Assembly (NCBI GenBank): GCA_900708905.1
Contig: CAADRB010000002.1
Location: 1,528,145-1,592,144 of the forward strand
Direction of reading: 5' to 3'
DNA: 64,000 nt
Source of the DNA: Hymenolepis diminuta
Taxonomy: Eukaryota; Platyhelminthes; Cestoda; Cyclophyllidea; Hymenolepididae
Under the pieces are notes generated by a model. That model had not been told where the DNA came from. It made no database searches and saw only the letters and a list, made by a program, of their open reading frames with translations. Positions 11,918 to 23,179 of this stretch are shown one piece after another. The position numbers and the translations under genes were made by a program. Position 1 is the stretch's first letter, and the number at the start of each line of letters is the position of its first letter.

Positions 11918-14045
11918 GAGAAAGAGGGAGAGCAGCGTGCTGGGGAAGAGAGGAGATGAACAGGACGTGTAGGAGCCCGTAACTGACCAGCGCGCGTTGT
12001 CCCTGTCTGGAAAACAAGGATAGCTATATATGAGTCACTTGGGTAAGGCCACGCCAGAGCATGAGCGCAGATGTGCCTTTTATACGAAGCTAGGCGGTTA
12101 TAGAAAAGAGGGGAAATCGAGGGGCGCGTTTAGACATGTCAGACAGACAGGGGTTATGCGTCATAGGGACATAAATGAGGTCGCCCCAACATGGTGGGCG
12201 GAAAAACTGAGGTATTGTCGTGGAGAATGCGAATAAAAGGTAATTCTGGAAAATGCATAGAGAGTTTTCCTTCAACTTAATTTAATGCAACAGTTTCATT
12301 AAGGTTAATATTTAGCTGAAGATAATTAAATAGATAATTTATAATGGACGCAAAAAGATCTATTTCTGAATAATTTTAAATGCCGATTTTGGCATAAAAT
12401 AAAGGCTTTTATTTGATACATTAATTAAAATCCGTCAGATTGCCAACTGACCTTTGAATAAACTCAATTCTCTTTGTGGTACGTTGCACCCCTCCAATAT
12501 AAAGGTCATCTTTTCAGTGAAGTAAAAGAAATTTGTATGATCTAAGTAACAAAATTATGGTAACGACTTGGTTTCCCTAGTGGGAAGAGATTTGCTTACG
12601 GATAACCACACTTATCAACTTGGTCATTCCGGAAGTATAGATCTTTTAATCATTGAAAGAACAGGAACATAACATCTTACGAACCAGTGGGCTGTTGCTA
12701 GATCACAAATCCAAATGGCTCTAGTGAAAGTTAAGTAGATTCACTAATGTTTCAGGGATTCTTTTAAGTAACATGAAACAAACTGGCTGACGTTTACCTT
12801 GAAACATGGTCTACTAGGGCACTGTGCCGAACGAACAATGAAATAATCAAGGCAATTATGAAATCTGTAGGGGATGCTATACAAATAAACCGTTTTTCTA
12901 AACTTCAATGATCCTCCTATGCAGTCCAAATAGCCTCTAGCAGAGTCCTACAGCATAAATTTGTCTCCAAAATTAGCTAGACTATGCCCAAAGTAACAAG
13001 AACAAAGAAGGTATTGAATGAAAAGGGTTCACTGCTCAACTCTGGCTCGCTGCCAAAAGCTTAGTTATTAAATAGAGTCAACGCTAAGCTGCAGGGATAT
13101 TGATCGTTGACTGGCTGGGGAGGCCTCTGCACACAAGTCCGCACTTGTTCGCTACGCAATCGGTTACATACAACACTTTCCAGATTCTAGTGCACGTGAG
13201 GCTCCCTCAATCAGTTCTGATAACGTTGTGAACTCCACAAATCTTACGTGTTGTCCATTTAAGAGATGTGGTACAAATATTGTTTCATTTTTGCTATAAA
13301 CGCAACTTTCAATTGATTAAAATTTTGAAACAAATTTTGTCGTATTTTCATGTCTCAGTAATGTTAATTTCATCCCTTATTTAAAATGTGAACTTAAATT
13401 ATCGTTTTACATCACTTTCCCCAAATGTATACGTAATATTACTTTGAGCATTAACCCACTGTCCTGTTTAAAGTAAAAGTTGAAGAAAAGATTTCTCGAG
13501 ACTGATAATTGCTAATTAAACCATTAACAGCTACTGGAATTTATCACATTCCATGATAATATTTTTATAAGGTCTAAGATTTAAACCAGAATCTATTACT
13601 ACTTTTGTTTCTTTAGAATAAATATTCGCTTTAATTTACCTATATCTCTATAAGCCGTCACTCTCTTTGCACCTTTCTTTTCTATGAAATACGAGTAAAA
13701 ATGCAGATACGAATTAAAAACCTCTGCGGACCTTGTTGGCCCACTTTTATATTTTTCTATCCTATGAATCTTATGTCCTTTCTTTCAATGTGTTCTTATC
13801 TATAAGATTTTGTAGCGACCGATCTCACAAGAACAGGGAATAATGCGCTTTCATCCACTACACGTTCTCCCTCTTATCTCCACTCCACTTTGGGAAACCT
13901 TGGCACATAGTAACTCCATATGTTACAATGTTTCCAATAAATACTTATTTAGACCTTAGATCGGTCTATTTACCACAATCCCGCATGTAATCATCACTTC
14001 TTCATACATAAAATTCGATTGACATTACTTCATGTGATTTTTCAG

Positions 14046-14225
14046 CCATCCCCTTTTCGTATTGTTGTTGCTTCATCATCTACTGGAAAAAGAAGTCTAC
14101 TAGATAACAGATTATCTTGGATTTGCGATGCTAAATGCGCCAGCGCCTTCTCATCTCAACTTCATTTGCAGAGTCGACGATACCAAAAATCTGCACACCA
14201 TTCAGCAGCGATTAATGTTCAGTGA
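14046..14225 (+). CDS. Candidate exon ending in a stop codon, unrecognised
   Basis: A good acceptor (TGATTTTTCAG) is followed by 59 open codons and TGA. The translation starts 'PSPFRIVVASSSTGKRSLL', is basic and Ser-rich, and has two Cys in 'ICDAKC'. No start codon lies in the exon, so it would be the last exon of a plus-strand gene or, through an internal donor, an upstream exon of the gene at 14406. No upstream exon could be fixed. Codon usage and composition are richer than the flanks, which supports coding, but no family is recognised. Confidence 0.35.
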   Translation, partial: PSPFRIVVASSSTGKRSLLDNRLSWICDAKCASAFSSQLHLQSRRYQKSAHHSAAINVQ

Positions 14226-14405
14226 CACGAGAAATAGAAGTCTGTGGGATTCATGATCTAAATCCCGTTTTCTCACCGGATACCGTATGAAGTCACCTTA
14301 ATCAACTATGGGGGCAAATTTAAAGGCACCTACTTTATCTAATGGGATTTCAACAGTATTTCTTGCAAACATATAATTCCTGCGGAGGCTTGACTTCGTA
14401 GTTGT

Positions 14406-16930
14406 ATGACTAGGAGTGAAATGACAGATTCTCCACCATCGAAAATCTTTGCCAACTTTAAAGTTTTGCCTCCAACTGAATTCCAATTACTGAGTACGAT
14501 TATAAAATGTAAACCCACTTACTGCGATGCTCGACAAACGAGGGTTCAGGTAAATTAATCCTTATTCCAACTACTAATAACGAAAACAATTCATTAATAA
14601 GGAGGGCTTCTATGACAAAATGACGCAAGAGCTGTATAAACAGGTGAGAAATACAAGAATAAAATTCATCTCGACTCAGAAAGTTCGTCCAAAAGCTTTC
14701 TTAACTTCGCCACGGCTTTAGACCGATGTGAAATTTTATTTTTCTCCTCAGATGGCATTTCAGCATACGTCCGTCCTTGTGAATCAAGAGGTTCAAAACA
14801 AGAATCCCATCCGAAAATCGATTTACCCCGGGGTTTCACAATACGACCTCGAGTAATTCCCTGTAATATCTTAACCTCCGCTTCTGGTCCTCGGCCTGAT
14901 GTGTATGCAAAAGTACAAATAGCCGAAGCATAATCACCCTCTGGTGTATCACTTCTGAAACCCTCAAGCATTTTGTTCAGACCTGAAAGGTAAAATGGAA
15001 TCTGAAAACATTTTGAATTATATCATATGAGAAAAATTTAAAATCTTCAAATCACCCTCAGATCCGACGGCTTTGAGAAACCATTTAATATAAGGACCGG
15101 GAAGACCTTTCAAGGCATCAAAGGCAAGACATGTGTCTTCAACTAGCACGGGACCACCGACCAAACTAGCAGCATGTTTACATTTGAGAAGTGCGACTTC
15201 CTCGGGACTGCTACTCTGATACTCTGGAAGATCGACATCATGTTGCTGGATCTGAAAAATCGGTTTAAAAATGAAGGATTCAATACAATTAATGTGGTGA
15301 AAATAAGACTTACAAATTTCATATACTTGTTACCAAGAAGTTGCACTGTTTCACGAAGTTTATTTGGATTTCCTGTGACATAAGTAATGGGGAAGAGTGA
15401 ATCAGTTCGAGCATGTTTTGCTGCTGTGCCATCATTACTGCCATTAGCGTCTGTAAGGGAGGAGCATTTTGGACAACTCCAGTTGCCCGAATTGGACTCT
15501 TTGTCGAATTCTTCTGGAGTTAAATTGGAACAACTAGGGTGGAAATTTGCAGAACAGAGAGAGCAGATTATCTTATCTGCCTTAACGGGAAAATGACAAC
15601 CGATTCGACCACAGTTGATTTTCGACATACTTTAAAAGACAAAGGTAATTTTTTATGACTTTTTGATGAATTACAAAGTAATAGTGAACCTTATTAAAGC
15701 AGAGGAAAAAAAAGGACAACAACCTGCTGCCTACTCAAAATAAGGCGGCCAGTTAAATCGACCTTGGCACAGAATCGTCCGATACGAATAAAGAATACAG
15801 TTTATTAATTTATTACTCTAAAGATAAATATATATTTATCTTTAAAGATATACATAATATAAAGATATATTTGAATATAACATAACCTCATTCCATGAAA
15901 TTATTTACTCATCAGAGTTATCTGAAACATCATCTGCTTCAGATTATCCGCCTTCATCAAGTCCTTCAAATTTAATTCTCGTTGCAATATCTCTTTTCCT
16001 TGGAATAACTCTTAAAAATAGTTGGAGTTCGATGGCATAGCACTTTGTATTAAGAGTAAACAATCAGGTTTTTCCGTATAAGGAACTCAGTCAATTTGAA
16101 TTACAATGAGATTGAACCTCTCCGTATTTTTTTAATATACGGTGCTTCTTTGAATGATGGAAATAATTTGTTTCAAATTACAAATAGTTTTCAGGATGTC
16201 AGCACTTGCGCAAAGTTTAAACTTTTAACTAACTCCATAAAAACTTAAAATTACTACAAAATTAGAAATTTACCTTCAGATGTTGGTTCAAATCAGTTTA
16301 CAGTTATATATCTCCTTAAAATAATTTTTACGGCTATACATAACTTCTTCCTGAGATTGACTGATTGGCGATTACATATACGGTAATTTGAAAATAACCG
16401 AAAAATTTGAGTGAATATTGAGACAATAAGCAGACTAGAAGTCCCGGTAGTAGTCTCGCAGAACAAATCAACCTAGAAAACTTAGTAATATAACAAATTG
16501 ACGCAGAATTCAATAGTCCAAAGTAGAAGGCAAGGCACTTTATGGTAAACACGCGCGTACTAACGAGAGTCAAACTCAATCGGTATAGGCTTAAACAAAT
16601 ATGCTTGATCATTAAGAGTCATTTATCAGTGTGGAAATAAGAAGGAAATAACTTTCTATTTAGAGAGGAATTACTGGTAGGGAGGAAAATAATTATTTTT
16701 TCTTTCAGCATTTCTGATGAAGAAAATTATCAAAAACCACAGCAGGATATTAAGATGAACATGCATTTTATAAGATTCTAAGTTTTACAGATAATAATGT
16801 TTCAAGTACACTCATTTTAACCTCCCTAAGATCTTTAAAGTATTTGATTTATGTAGATAGAACGTATCCTGGAGTCACTCCGAGGAAAAGCTCACGCTTT
16901 ACCGCCCCTATTATTTACTAGAATCAATTG
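14406..16930 (+). CDS. Unrecognised three-exon gene enclosing ITPA antisense in an intron
   Basis: Exons: 14406-14549 (ATG, 48 codons, donor CAG|GTAAAT), 14602-14643 (14 codons, donor CAG|GTGAGA) and 16857-16930 (acceptor TTTATGTAG, donor TTG|GTATCA). Phases chain as 0, 0, then 2. The joined frame begins '[13 protein letters not shown]' and becomes helical and charged ('[11 protein letters not shown]' then '[13 protein letters not shown]'), suggesting a coiled-coil or helical adaptor. The second intron (14644-16856) contains the whole ITPA gene on the other strand. The next exon is unclear: the best acceptor after 16930 (about 17071) would create a TGA across the junction, so the protein may end there. 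Start could also lie upstream. No homologue recognised. Confidence 0.45.
14666..15628 (-). CDS. ITPA: PHD finger-inosine triphosphate pyrophosphatase fusion (275 aa)
   Basis: Exons 15628-15314, 15251-15056 and 14982-14666, with donors GTAAGT and GTGATT, acceptors TTTTTCAG and ACCTTTCAG, and phases 0 then 1. Residues 1-55 form a C4HC3 PHD finger: C6, C11, C22, C25, H30, C33, C52, C55, with the usual Trp (W50) two before C52. From residue 80 the protein is ITPA/HAM1: '[11 protein letters not shown]' (nucleotide-binding N terminus), 'DLPEYQ', '[20 protein letters not shown]' (catalytic acidic region), 'GPYIKWFL', 'FGWDSCF', 'YAEM' and 'KNKISHR'. ITPA hydrolyses ITP, dITP and XTP to monophosphate and pyrophosphate, keeping deaminated purines out of nucleic acids. 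All core motifs are intact, so activity is likely. The PHD part is in the same first exon, in frame and with no Met before ITPA, so it is not an exon-joining artefact. Typical ITPA is about 195 aa and lacks a PHD finger. Confidence 0.92.
15905..16063 (-). pseudogene. Open minus-strand segment with acidic C-terminal tail interrupted by one stop
   Basis: The minus-strand frame from 16063 reads '[21 protein letters not shown]', then TAA (15946-15944), then '[12 protein letters not shown]' and a second TAA (15907-15905). The sequence on both sides of the first stop looks like one acidic protein tail, so this is either a broken terminal exon, a sequencing error at one base, or chance. No ATG or firm acceptor lies upstream; a candidate donor at 16274 (CTGAAG|GTAAAT) has no usable frame. 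Position is just upstream of ITPA. Confidence 0.25.
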
Positions 16931-17580
16931 GTATCACCGATCATCCATTTCAATGGATGTGCATTGATACATAATTAATTTTGTTTTGGCCCAAATAAAA
17001 TTATTTATTCATAGTGTACGATATCTTCTTAATTATCCATTTGATTGAATTGATTAGCTACTATTCATTTCAGAGATATGAGTTGAATTGGAAAAATATA
17101 TAACTGTTCATAACTAATTTAAGATGTAAGGGTGTAATAAAGTTATGTGGGACGGTACCACATCGATCGAATAGATGGATGTTAAGTTCAGTTGATGTTA
17201 TCTCTGAAGGCTATTAAGTGTAAAATTTTGCTTGAATTCGCTATTTTAAGGGTACCATTTATACAATTTACGGATCAGTTTTAATTCTCATTAAAGTAAA
17301 AAGCAGTATATTTTTAACATGGGGTAATGACAACTGTCCACCTTTAACTCTGCTAATTAACTTAAAATTCTACCCAAGGCATGAGAGAATAGGGCTATGA
17401 TGTGGCAAACCAAAATTCGGTTATTCTTCTATCAACTTTGTAAACAAATTCACAACCAATCAGAATTTGATTTTTGCTCATTTAATGGAATATGTGGTTG
17501 AATGTTAATCCCTTATTAAAGAGAAAATATATAATCAAAATTCTCTTTTCCTCAGGGGTAATATTTGATAATGTTTACAC
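16931..17580. other. Short AT-rich stretch with a possible R299 end fragment
   Basis: Mostly AT-rich without exons. At 17161-17180 'catcgatcgaatagatgga' matches, in inverted orientation, the outer end of the R299 repeat as found at 7695-7715, so a truncated inverted copy may start here. Acceptor-like TTCATTTCAG lies near 17071. Confidence 0.4.
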
Positions 17581-17879
17581 TTGCTATAGCTAGCAGATGT
17601 CTATCAATACCTGGCGACTGGAAATGATCGACTGGCGATAAGATCTCCACTATAATGTCCACAGGTGGTCCCGCTGTGTGTTTGCGTGTTTGCACATAGA
17701 CACCTAAACAGATGTCGATCATCACGCTGAGACACCGACAACGAGACATGACTGATGTCTAACGAAGAAATGTTTTGTATGCAAACCTAATTTACTTATT
17801 ACTAAATTGGGGTGGCCTGTCTGCCACCTTCGAGTTGATCTGGCGAAATGAGTAACTTGACTTATTCCATCTATTCGAT
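17581..17879. repeat. Dispersed repeat R299, intact copy
   Basis: About 299 bp and nearly identical to 7413-7711, with the same ends and the same GGTGGC/GCCACC hairpin. It is not inside an LTR element here, so R299 spreads independently of the LTR family. Immediately beyond it the flanking sequences of the copies diverge. Confidence 0.88.
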
Positions 17880-18184
17880 AGTTGTGGCAGACCGGTGGAC
17901 TTCGACATTGTAACAATACTGATATATAAAATGTGATGATGGAAAGGCCTCCCCCACCATCATAGCTATAGAACGGTAAAAGGCCGGATATCTCTGTTAG
18001 TTCATATTAAATCAATTTAGTTTAGCTTGATTTTTTAAATTCTATTTACCTTTCTTAATTAGCTAAGATACATGTCGTCAGTGAATAAAAGAAGGAATAA
18101 AACACACTATTTACGATTCGTGATTAAGTAAACGAATCCAAGATATTAATACTCTCTTTTGCGGCCTCCAGTAAATGTGAAGAA

Positions 18185-18752
18185 ATGGTTCCAAACTGTT
18201 TTATATTTGCGCTGATACTTTATATAGCCAAGGGCTGTATTACGCAACGCCGTACATTTGATGTGAAAATAGATGTTTTTGAGACCATCAATTCAGCTGC
18301 GAAGGAAATAGGATACTATAGGGCTGTTATAGATCCGGTACCAGCAGGTGATTCCTGGGATCTCGGAAATACTCGGGTATTATTTAATGAGTTATGTCTT
18401 CGGCTACCTCCAAATACAAGAGGCTTCCATGGTCACGTATCTAATTTTAGTGCTGCTCCAAGAAATGACAAAGACTCGACACGAATATCACTTAAGAGGT
18501 TTGTTAGATGGACAATTTTTAATCAGTACCTTATTTTCTAGCAAATTTACCTATATTTCCTATCGAATATCTGATTACATAAAGAACTGGACCTTCTGTG
18601 TTGATGCATTATGTGAGGAGGGTTCGAGAACACGGCTACATCCCATTATGCATGGAGAAAAATGCGCTCAAAGAGTATTTACCAGTATAACGAAAAATCA
18701 TCAAATTAAATTAAGCTGTGTCTTTAACGTTACATCGTACACACCCGAATAA
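18185..18752 (+). CDS. Small secreted cysteine protein, paralogue A (174 aa)
   Basis: Exon 1 is 18185-18498 and exon 2 is 18542-18752, separated by a 43-nt intron (GTTTGT...TTTTCTAG, phase 2). Splicing is required because the intron shifts the frame. The first 20 or so residues form a signal peptide (hydrophobic 'FIFALILYIA'), followed by 'GCITQRR'. The mature part has about six Cys. Four are shared with paralogue B (GC-x-TQ, LC, F-C, L-x-C), as are 'ISLK' at the intron and 'F-V-T' near the end. No known domain is recognised; a secreted effector or venom-allergen-like surface role would be pure guesswork. The poly(A) hexamer AATAAA (18748-18753) overlaps the stop codon. Its partner lies 3 kb downstream on the same strand, indicating tandem duplication. 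Confidence 0.8.
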
Positions 18753-21671
18753 AGTACTTTCTCACTGATTCATATGGGTATTTCCGGTCTAAATGTGCTA
18801 TTTCTCCCGTTTATTATTGGAAATAGAAGTCATATGTGTGAAATATATATATGTGAAATAGAGAAGACGTACTAAACACTATTGACCTCCCGAACTTCTA
18901 AAAAGACTCCTAAAGAAAAGGATTAGGATATAAACGACAATCAAGAAACCATGGCTGATTGTGAGTTGTGAGCTGAGTAACCATTACACTCTGAGTCTCC
19001 TTAAATGTCTAAAACCTGAGGAGCAGAGACACAAGTCTTAGTTCGATAGACAAGACTTCTATTATGACAAAGTACGCACCGTTAAAAACAATATGGAGTA
19101 TGAGTCCTGTTTATCTGGATGCGGGGGGAGGGGGGAATGGGTAAAGCATGATTGATAAGCCTTAGGACGTTAGAGAAGGGTGGGGGAAGGAATCAGATAT
19201 TAGAGTTATGTGAATAGGGAGAAGTGGAGAACACAGCCTATATCGAGACCCGACTGACTTAGATCAATCCACCACGGTAAATAGGATAAATCCACAATCA
19301 TTTTAATGGATGAGGAAAGAGCCATAGGTAGAACAAATTAAGGTCGAGTATACAGTAGATAGAAAACTGAAATAAAATCAACAAGGGGTCAGTTAATGGT
19401 GAAAATCCAACAAAGCGATTAAGCGAAAATTAATAAAACGTATATTTACAATCATCGTCACAATTCTAGATCCCTTGGATTTAGACAAGAGATAAATGTT
19501 AATTTATGAAGATGGACGGTAAACGAAACTTAAAAATATTATGAGATTTAAATGCTAGTCAGTAACACCAGAGGTCCTTCTAGTCGACTGCGGTGATTAA
19601 ATGGAAGGTTATAGGGCTTCTGACACATATTCCAAGATATTATGTCCGAAAAGCAACAGAGAAAACAATAAATTGAGGTAATTAGATGAAATTGAATATG
19701 AGTTAATTGATATTGAAGTGTTCAATCAGAGCACCTTTGCCAAGTCGGAAGTCACGAGATCTATGCTCATCGGTGCACATCCAATGACGTAGATGGCTTA
19801 CCGCACATTGGTTAATCCTGGTCAAGAGGAGGAGTTGTAGAATGCGAGTTTCTCACCAGGTTACCGTCCCATTAACCAAATCAATTGTTACTAACCGCTC
19901 CCTTAAGAAATATAATGCGTATTCATTTAAAACACATAATTAAATATTTATTTTTCGGACAAACTTTAGGGAGTTGTTTATGACTGACTATTTCTAGGGT
20001 CTAAGATATTTTTTAGACAACTTGGCAATTGTCAGGGCACTATCAATTGGTAAGATTGACCGTCATACAAAACTTCCGTGAAGAGTCAAATGGTGGTCCA
20101 ACAATACTTTCTCGTCTCTTTTCAGCCCATTAATCACCATGTCTTTAAACCCTCTCTTCTCACCAGGATACTACTTATCTTTTAAATATTTCAACTGCCT
20201 ACCGACTTTACCTATATGATCCCAGGTGGGATCTTTCTCCTGACGCAACTCCAACGTTATTTTGTTTCTACTACGCATGTACAGAGCTCCTGCCTCCCCA
20301 ACTCCTGTCGGTCAACTCCTACAGTTGGGTTTTTCAGCCAGCTATTCCCACCCTCTCTCTCTCTCTCTGATAACTATCATTAAGGTATCCATCATTACTA
20401 AATTCTTTGCCTTCCTTTTTACTCCTTGTAGCAATAAATTTAGTTATTATGAATTTTTTTAATGACAGACTTTTAAATAAAATCGTAATTTTTTATTACA
20501 GATCGAGCATCCGAAGCTAAGAATAATGAAAAATAAAAATGTTAAACCATTTTTTTCTAATTTGACATTTGCTACTTAACCTCTCCGTTCCATCATCTTC
20601 TCGCTCTATTCTATTATTGTAGTAAAAATTAGCAGAAAATGGATGGATAGACCTTGAGGGTTAGCTGTGGACCAAATCAGAAACTTCACTGCTTATTTTT
20701 TCCAAAGCTTAATCAACATTGTAACATGTCAATTATTTATTATCCCTTTCAGAATATTGTTTGAGATCAAGGAGTGGGCGCAAAGTATGAGCTCGTGTTC
20801 ATTAGTCAGAGGTACTGTGACCTTCCAGACACGAGGATCAATTACCCCTTATTACCCTATTGGCTCTCGAATATTTGGTTTGGACTTTCTGTGTTATTGG
20901 ATTGATATACATACAACAAATGCATAATTGTCTCTTCAATGAACCCCCAAAGTCTTAGAAAGAGAGAGAGAGAGAGAGATAATTAAAGAGTTGTCCAGTT
21001 GAATATTCTTTTTTGTATACATTTCCCTTCCTGTCTTTTCATTGAACTGCCAACATCGCAGAGAGTCAGAAAACTAAATAAATTTATTCATTCGTTTCTT
21101 TTTTTTATTTCACTGAATTTTAATTACTGGTAATAATTAATATAAGGTAGGACCACAATGCCACATCAAATATATATTGGGAAAGTGATTCAATAAAATG
21201 GAAAAATAAAGGTTTCATGATTAGGTTTGATGGTTAAATCATAATTTGATCCGGTCGGAAAGGTAAATAATGGAAGATAAATAACAGTGTAGCTAAATAT
21301 TTGCATTCTTTTTAAGGTACATAGCACCAATAAATTTCTTAATTATTTCCTGCTTAAATTTACACGATTCAATACATTAAAAAATATGCAAATAAAATTA
21401 AAAGCAATTTAATTGTTAGTTAGCCATTATTGTTACTTGAATACAATTAAATTTATGACAAAATGAGCTAAACTATATATCGTGTGTAAACATGAAAAAA
21501 TCAATAGTTCAAATAAGAATTTGGGTAAATACACTATCTTAGAAAATAGATGGGTAAAAAATAGGGGAGATTGTTGATCTCATTATTTACATTTCGCGTT
21601 GCAGTAAATACTCCCAGTTGCTTCTTAAGACCTCTTCTGCTATCAAGTCCATCAGCGAAACAGAAGAAGAA
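18753..21671. other. Intergenic spacer between the two secreted-protein genes
   Basis: No exon seen. Contains a G-rich patch (about 19110-19195, runs of G), a CT microsatellite at 20352-20368 and a GA microsatellite at 20960-20979, complementary in sequence and 600 bp apart. Frames at 20262 and 20667 have no gene-like features. Confidence 0.5.
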
Positions 21672-22244
21672 ATGTTTGTCATATACTTGACATTAGTTTT
21701 ACTTCTGTCCATCACGGCTGACGGATGTTCTACACAACCGCGTATTATTTATGTCGAAGCAGATGTCACGGAATTTTGTCACACATTACCGCCGATAAGA
21801 CTCGGAAATCACAGAGCAAGACTGAATGTAACATATCAACATAAATGGCGTGCTGGAAAAGCATCAGAAGTAATGGGAAGATTATGCCCTCCAAGGTGTC
21901 CTGGCTACGACGCTATTCTCGGCAGTATGATAGACTGTAGTGCTGGTCTCAATAGTGGCAACATAATGAATAATGAAACTAAGATTTCTCTGAAAAGGTT
22001 TATTGAATTTAATTTTTCTGATATCATTTTTCCCTTTTTTTATAGGATGGACGAACTCTTAAAGGGAGTGGAAGCCAGAATTTTTTCATTTTGTAAACGC
22101 GACGATTATGTATCTTTTTACCTAAACAAGGATGGAAAGTACTTTAAAATGAGCGAAGAAGAACAGAAATTTGTTAATGATGTAACGGAAAATTACCGAT
22201 TTGAATTAAAATGTAAATTTATTATCAAAACGAAATATCTATAA
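21672..22244 (+). CDS. Small secreted cysteine protein, paralogue B (174 aa)
   Basis: Exon 1 is 21672-21997 and exon 2 is 22046-22244; the 48-nt intron (GTTTAT...TTTTTATAG, phase 2) is at the same place and phase as in paralogue A. Because 48 is a multiple of three and has no stop, an unspliced reading stays open; the conserved intron position and paralogue alignment argue that it is removed. The start chosen (21672) puts 'MFVIYLTLVLLLSITADGC', a good signal peptide, at the N terminus; an upstream in-frame ATG at 21618 would bury it. The mature protein has Cys at 'GCSTQ', 'FCHTL', 'LCPPRC', 'DCSAG', 'FSFCKR' and 'ELKCKF', and N-glycosylation sites. ATAAAG overlaps the stop as in A. Family not recognised. 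Confidence 0.8.
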   Translation: MFVIYLTLVLLLSITADGCSTQPRIIYVEADVTEFCHTLPPIRLGNHRARLNVTYQHKWRAGKASEVMGRLCPPRCPGYDAILGSMIDCSAGLNSGNIMNNETKISLKRFIEFNFSDIIFPFFYRMDELLKGVEARIFSFCKRDDYVSFYLNKDGKYFKMSEEEQKFVNDVTENYRFELKCKFIIKTKYL

Positions 22245-23179
22245 AGTTTTCTTCGCAAATCAAACATTTTTGCTCGTATGTATGTTTAGATGTGCGAGAT
22301 TAGAAAAAAACTGCGGTTATAATGATACGCTATCATTTAATGAGAAATTAGATTAATTTAATTCTAGTAGATGATTTACTTGGAAGGCAATTAGATTACA
22401 GATTTAAAATTAAGTTTTAATAAAATGCAAACTGACGTGTCCACAATATTAAGTAAAAGCTGGACCGATTAAGCCCCGCTAAATATGCAACACCAATGTT
22501 AAAAGCTAGTAGAGAACTTGAATTCGTCATCTCTTTAGGAAGCGTCGTCCAAATACGTTTTTATTATAGAACATCTTGCGGATAAGGCAATAAGGAATAT
22601 AAAGGTATAAAGGTTTATAAGAGTATGAAAAATAGTAGAATAGACTACAGATGAGAGGTAACAACTGACTTGCCACAGTGGTCACTTTTATCACAAGCAG
22701 CGTGGAGGCTGTAGTTAAGAACTTCTCATGCTCTAGATTCTCAGTGGCCACAGTTCTCTATTGTTGATCTGCATGCTGGCAGGTGCTTCCGTATTGGCTA
22801 GCGCGGTTGCTAGCTAACACTACTTCCAATGCCTCGGTAACAAAATACTTGATGTTTTAGAGTAGATACCAAAGGGGGGTGGGTGTTTCGCATAATTTTA
22901 GAGGAGAGCTCATAGACAAAAGAAAGTTATTTAAAACACTGGCTAAATTACATAAGTCTATTGCTCCAAATTATGGATTTAAATGTCTAATTACTCAAGC
23001 TCTGTTCATATCCGGATTGTATTCATTACTGATATTAAAATATTTATAAGTCTCATATCCTTGAAATGGAGGTTTCATTCAACTCCGATCTTGAATATCA
23101 TCTTAGAATTTCTCGGACGAGAATCTAGCATTCTGTCTGACCACTCGTACCATGATTAAGTCCTTAACGTTGGTTTTAC

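Larger units (their letters stand above)
9772..14045. other. Intergenic stretch with a solo LTR, an assembly gap and a GC-rich patch
   Basis: Mostly AT-rich sequence without convincing exons. It contains the solo LTR at 10532-10804, the run of Ns at 11848-11917, and right after the gap a G-rich patch (about 11918-12240) with a 68-codon plus-strand frame and an AP-1-like TGAGTCA at 12030. I cannot assign a gene to that patch. A short ATG frame at 13843 has no firm splice partner. Confidence 0.5.

Noticed and set aside
12030..12236. 68-codon plus-strand frame beside the assembly gap
   Set aside because: Opposite strand is also open, composition is locally GC-rich, and no motif or splice context supports a gene.
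15174..15596. Plus-strand frames opposite ITPA
   Set aside because: Antisense shadows; the minus strand has clear PHD and ITPA motifs.
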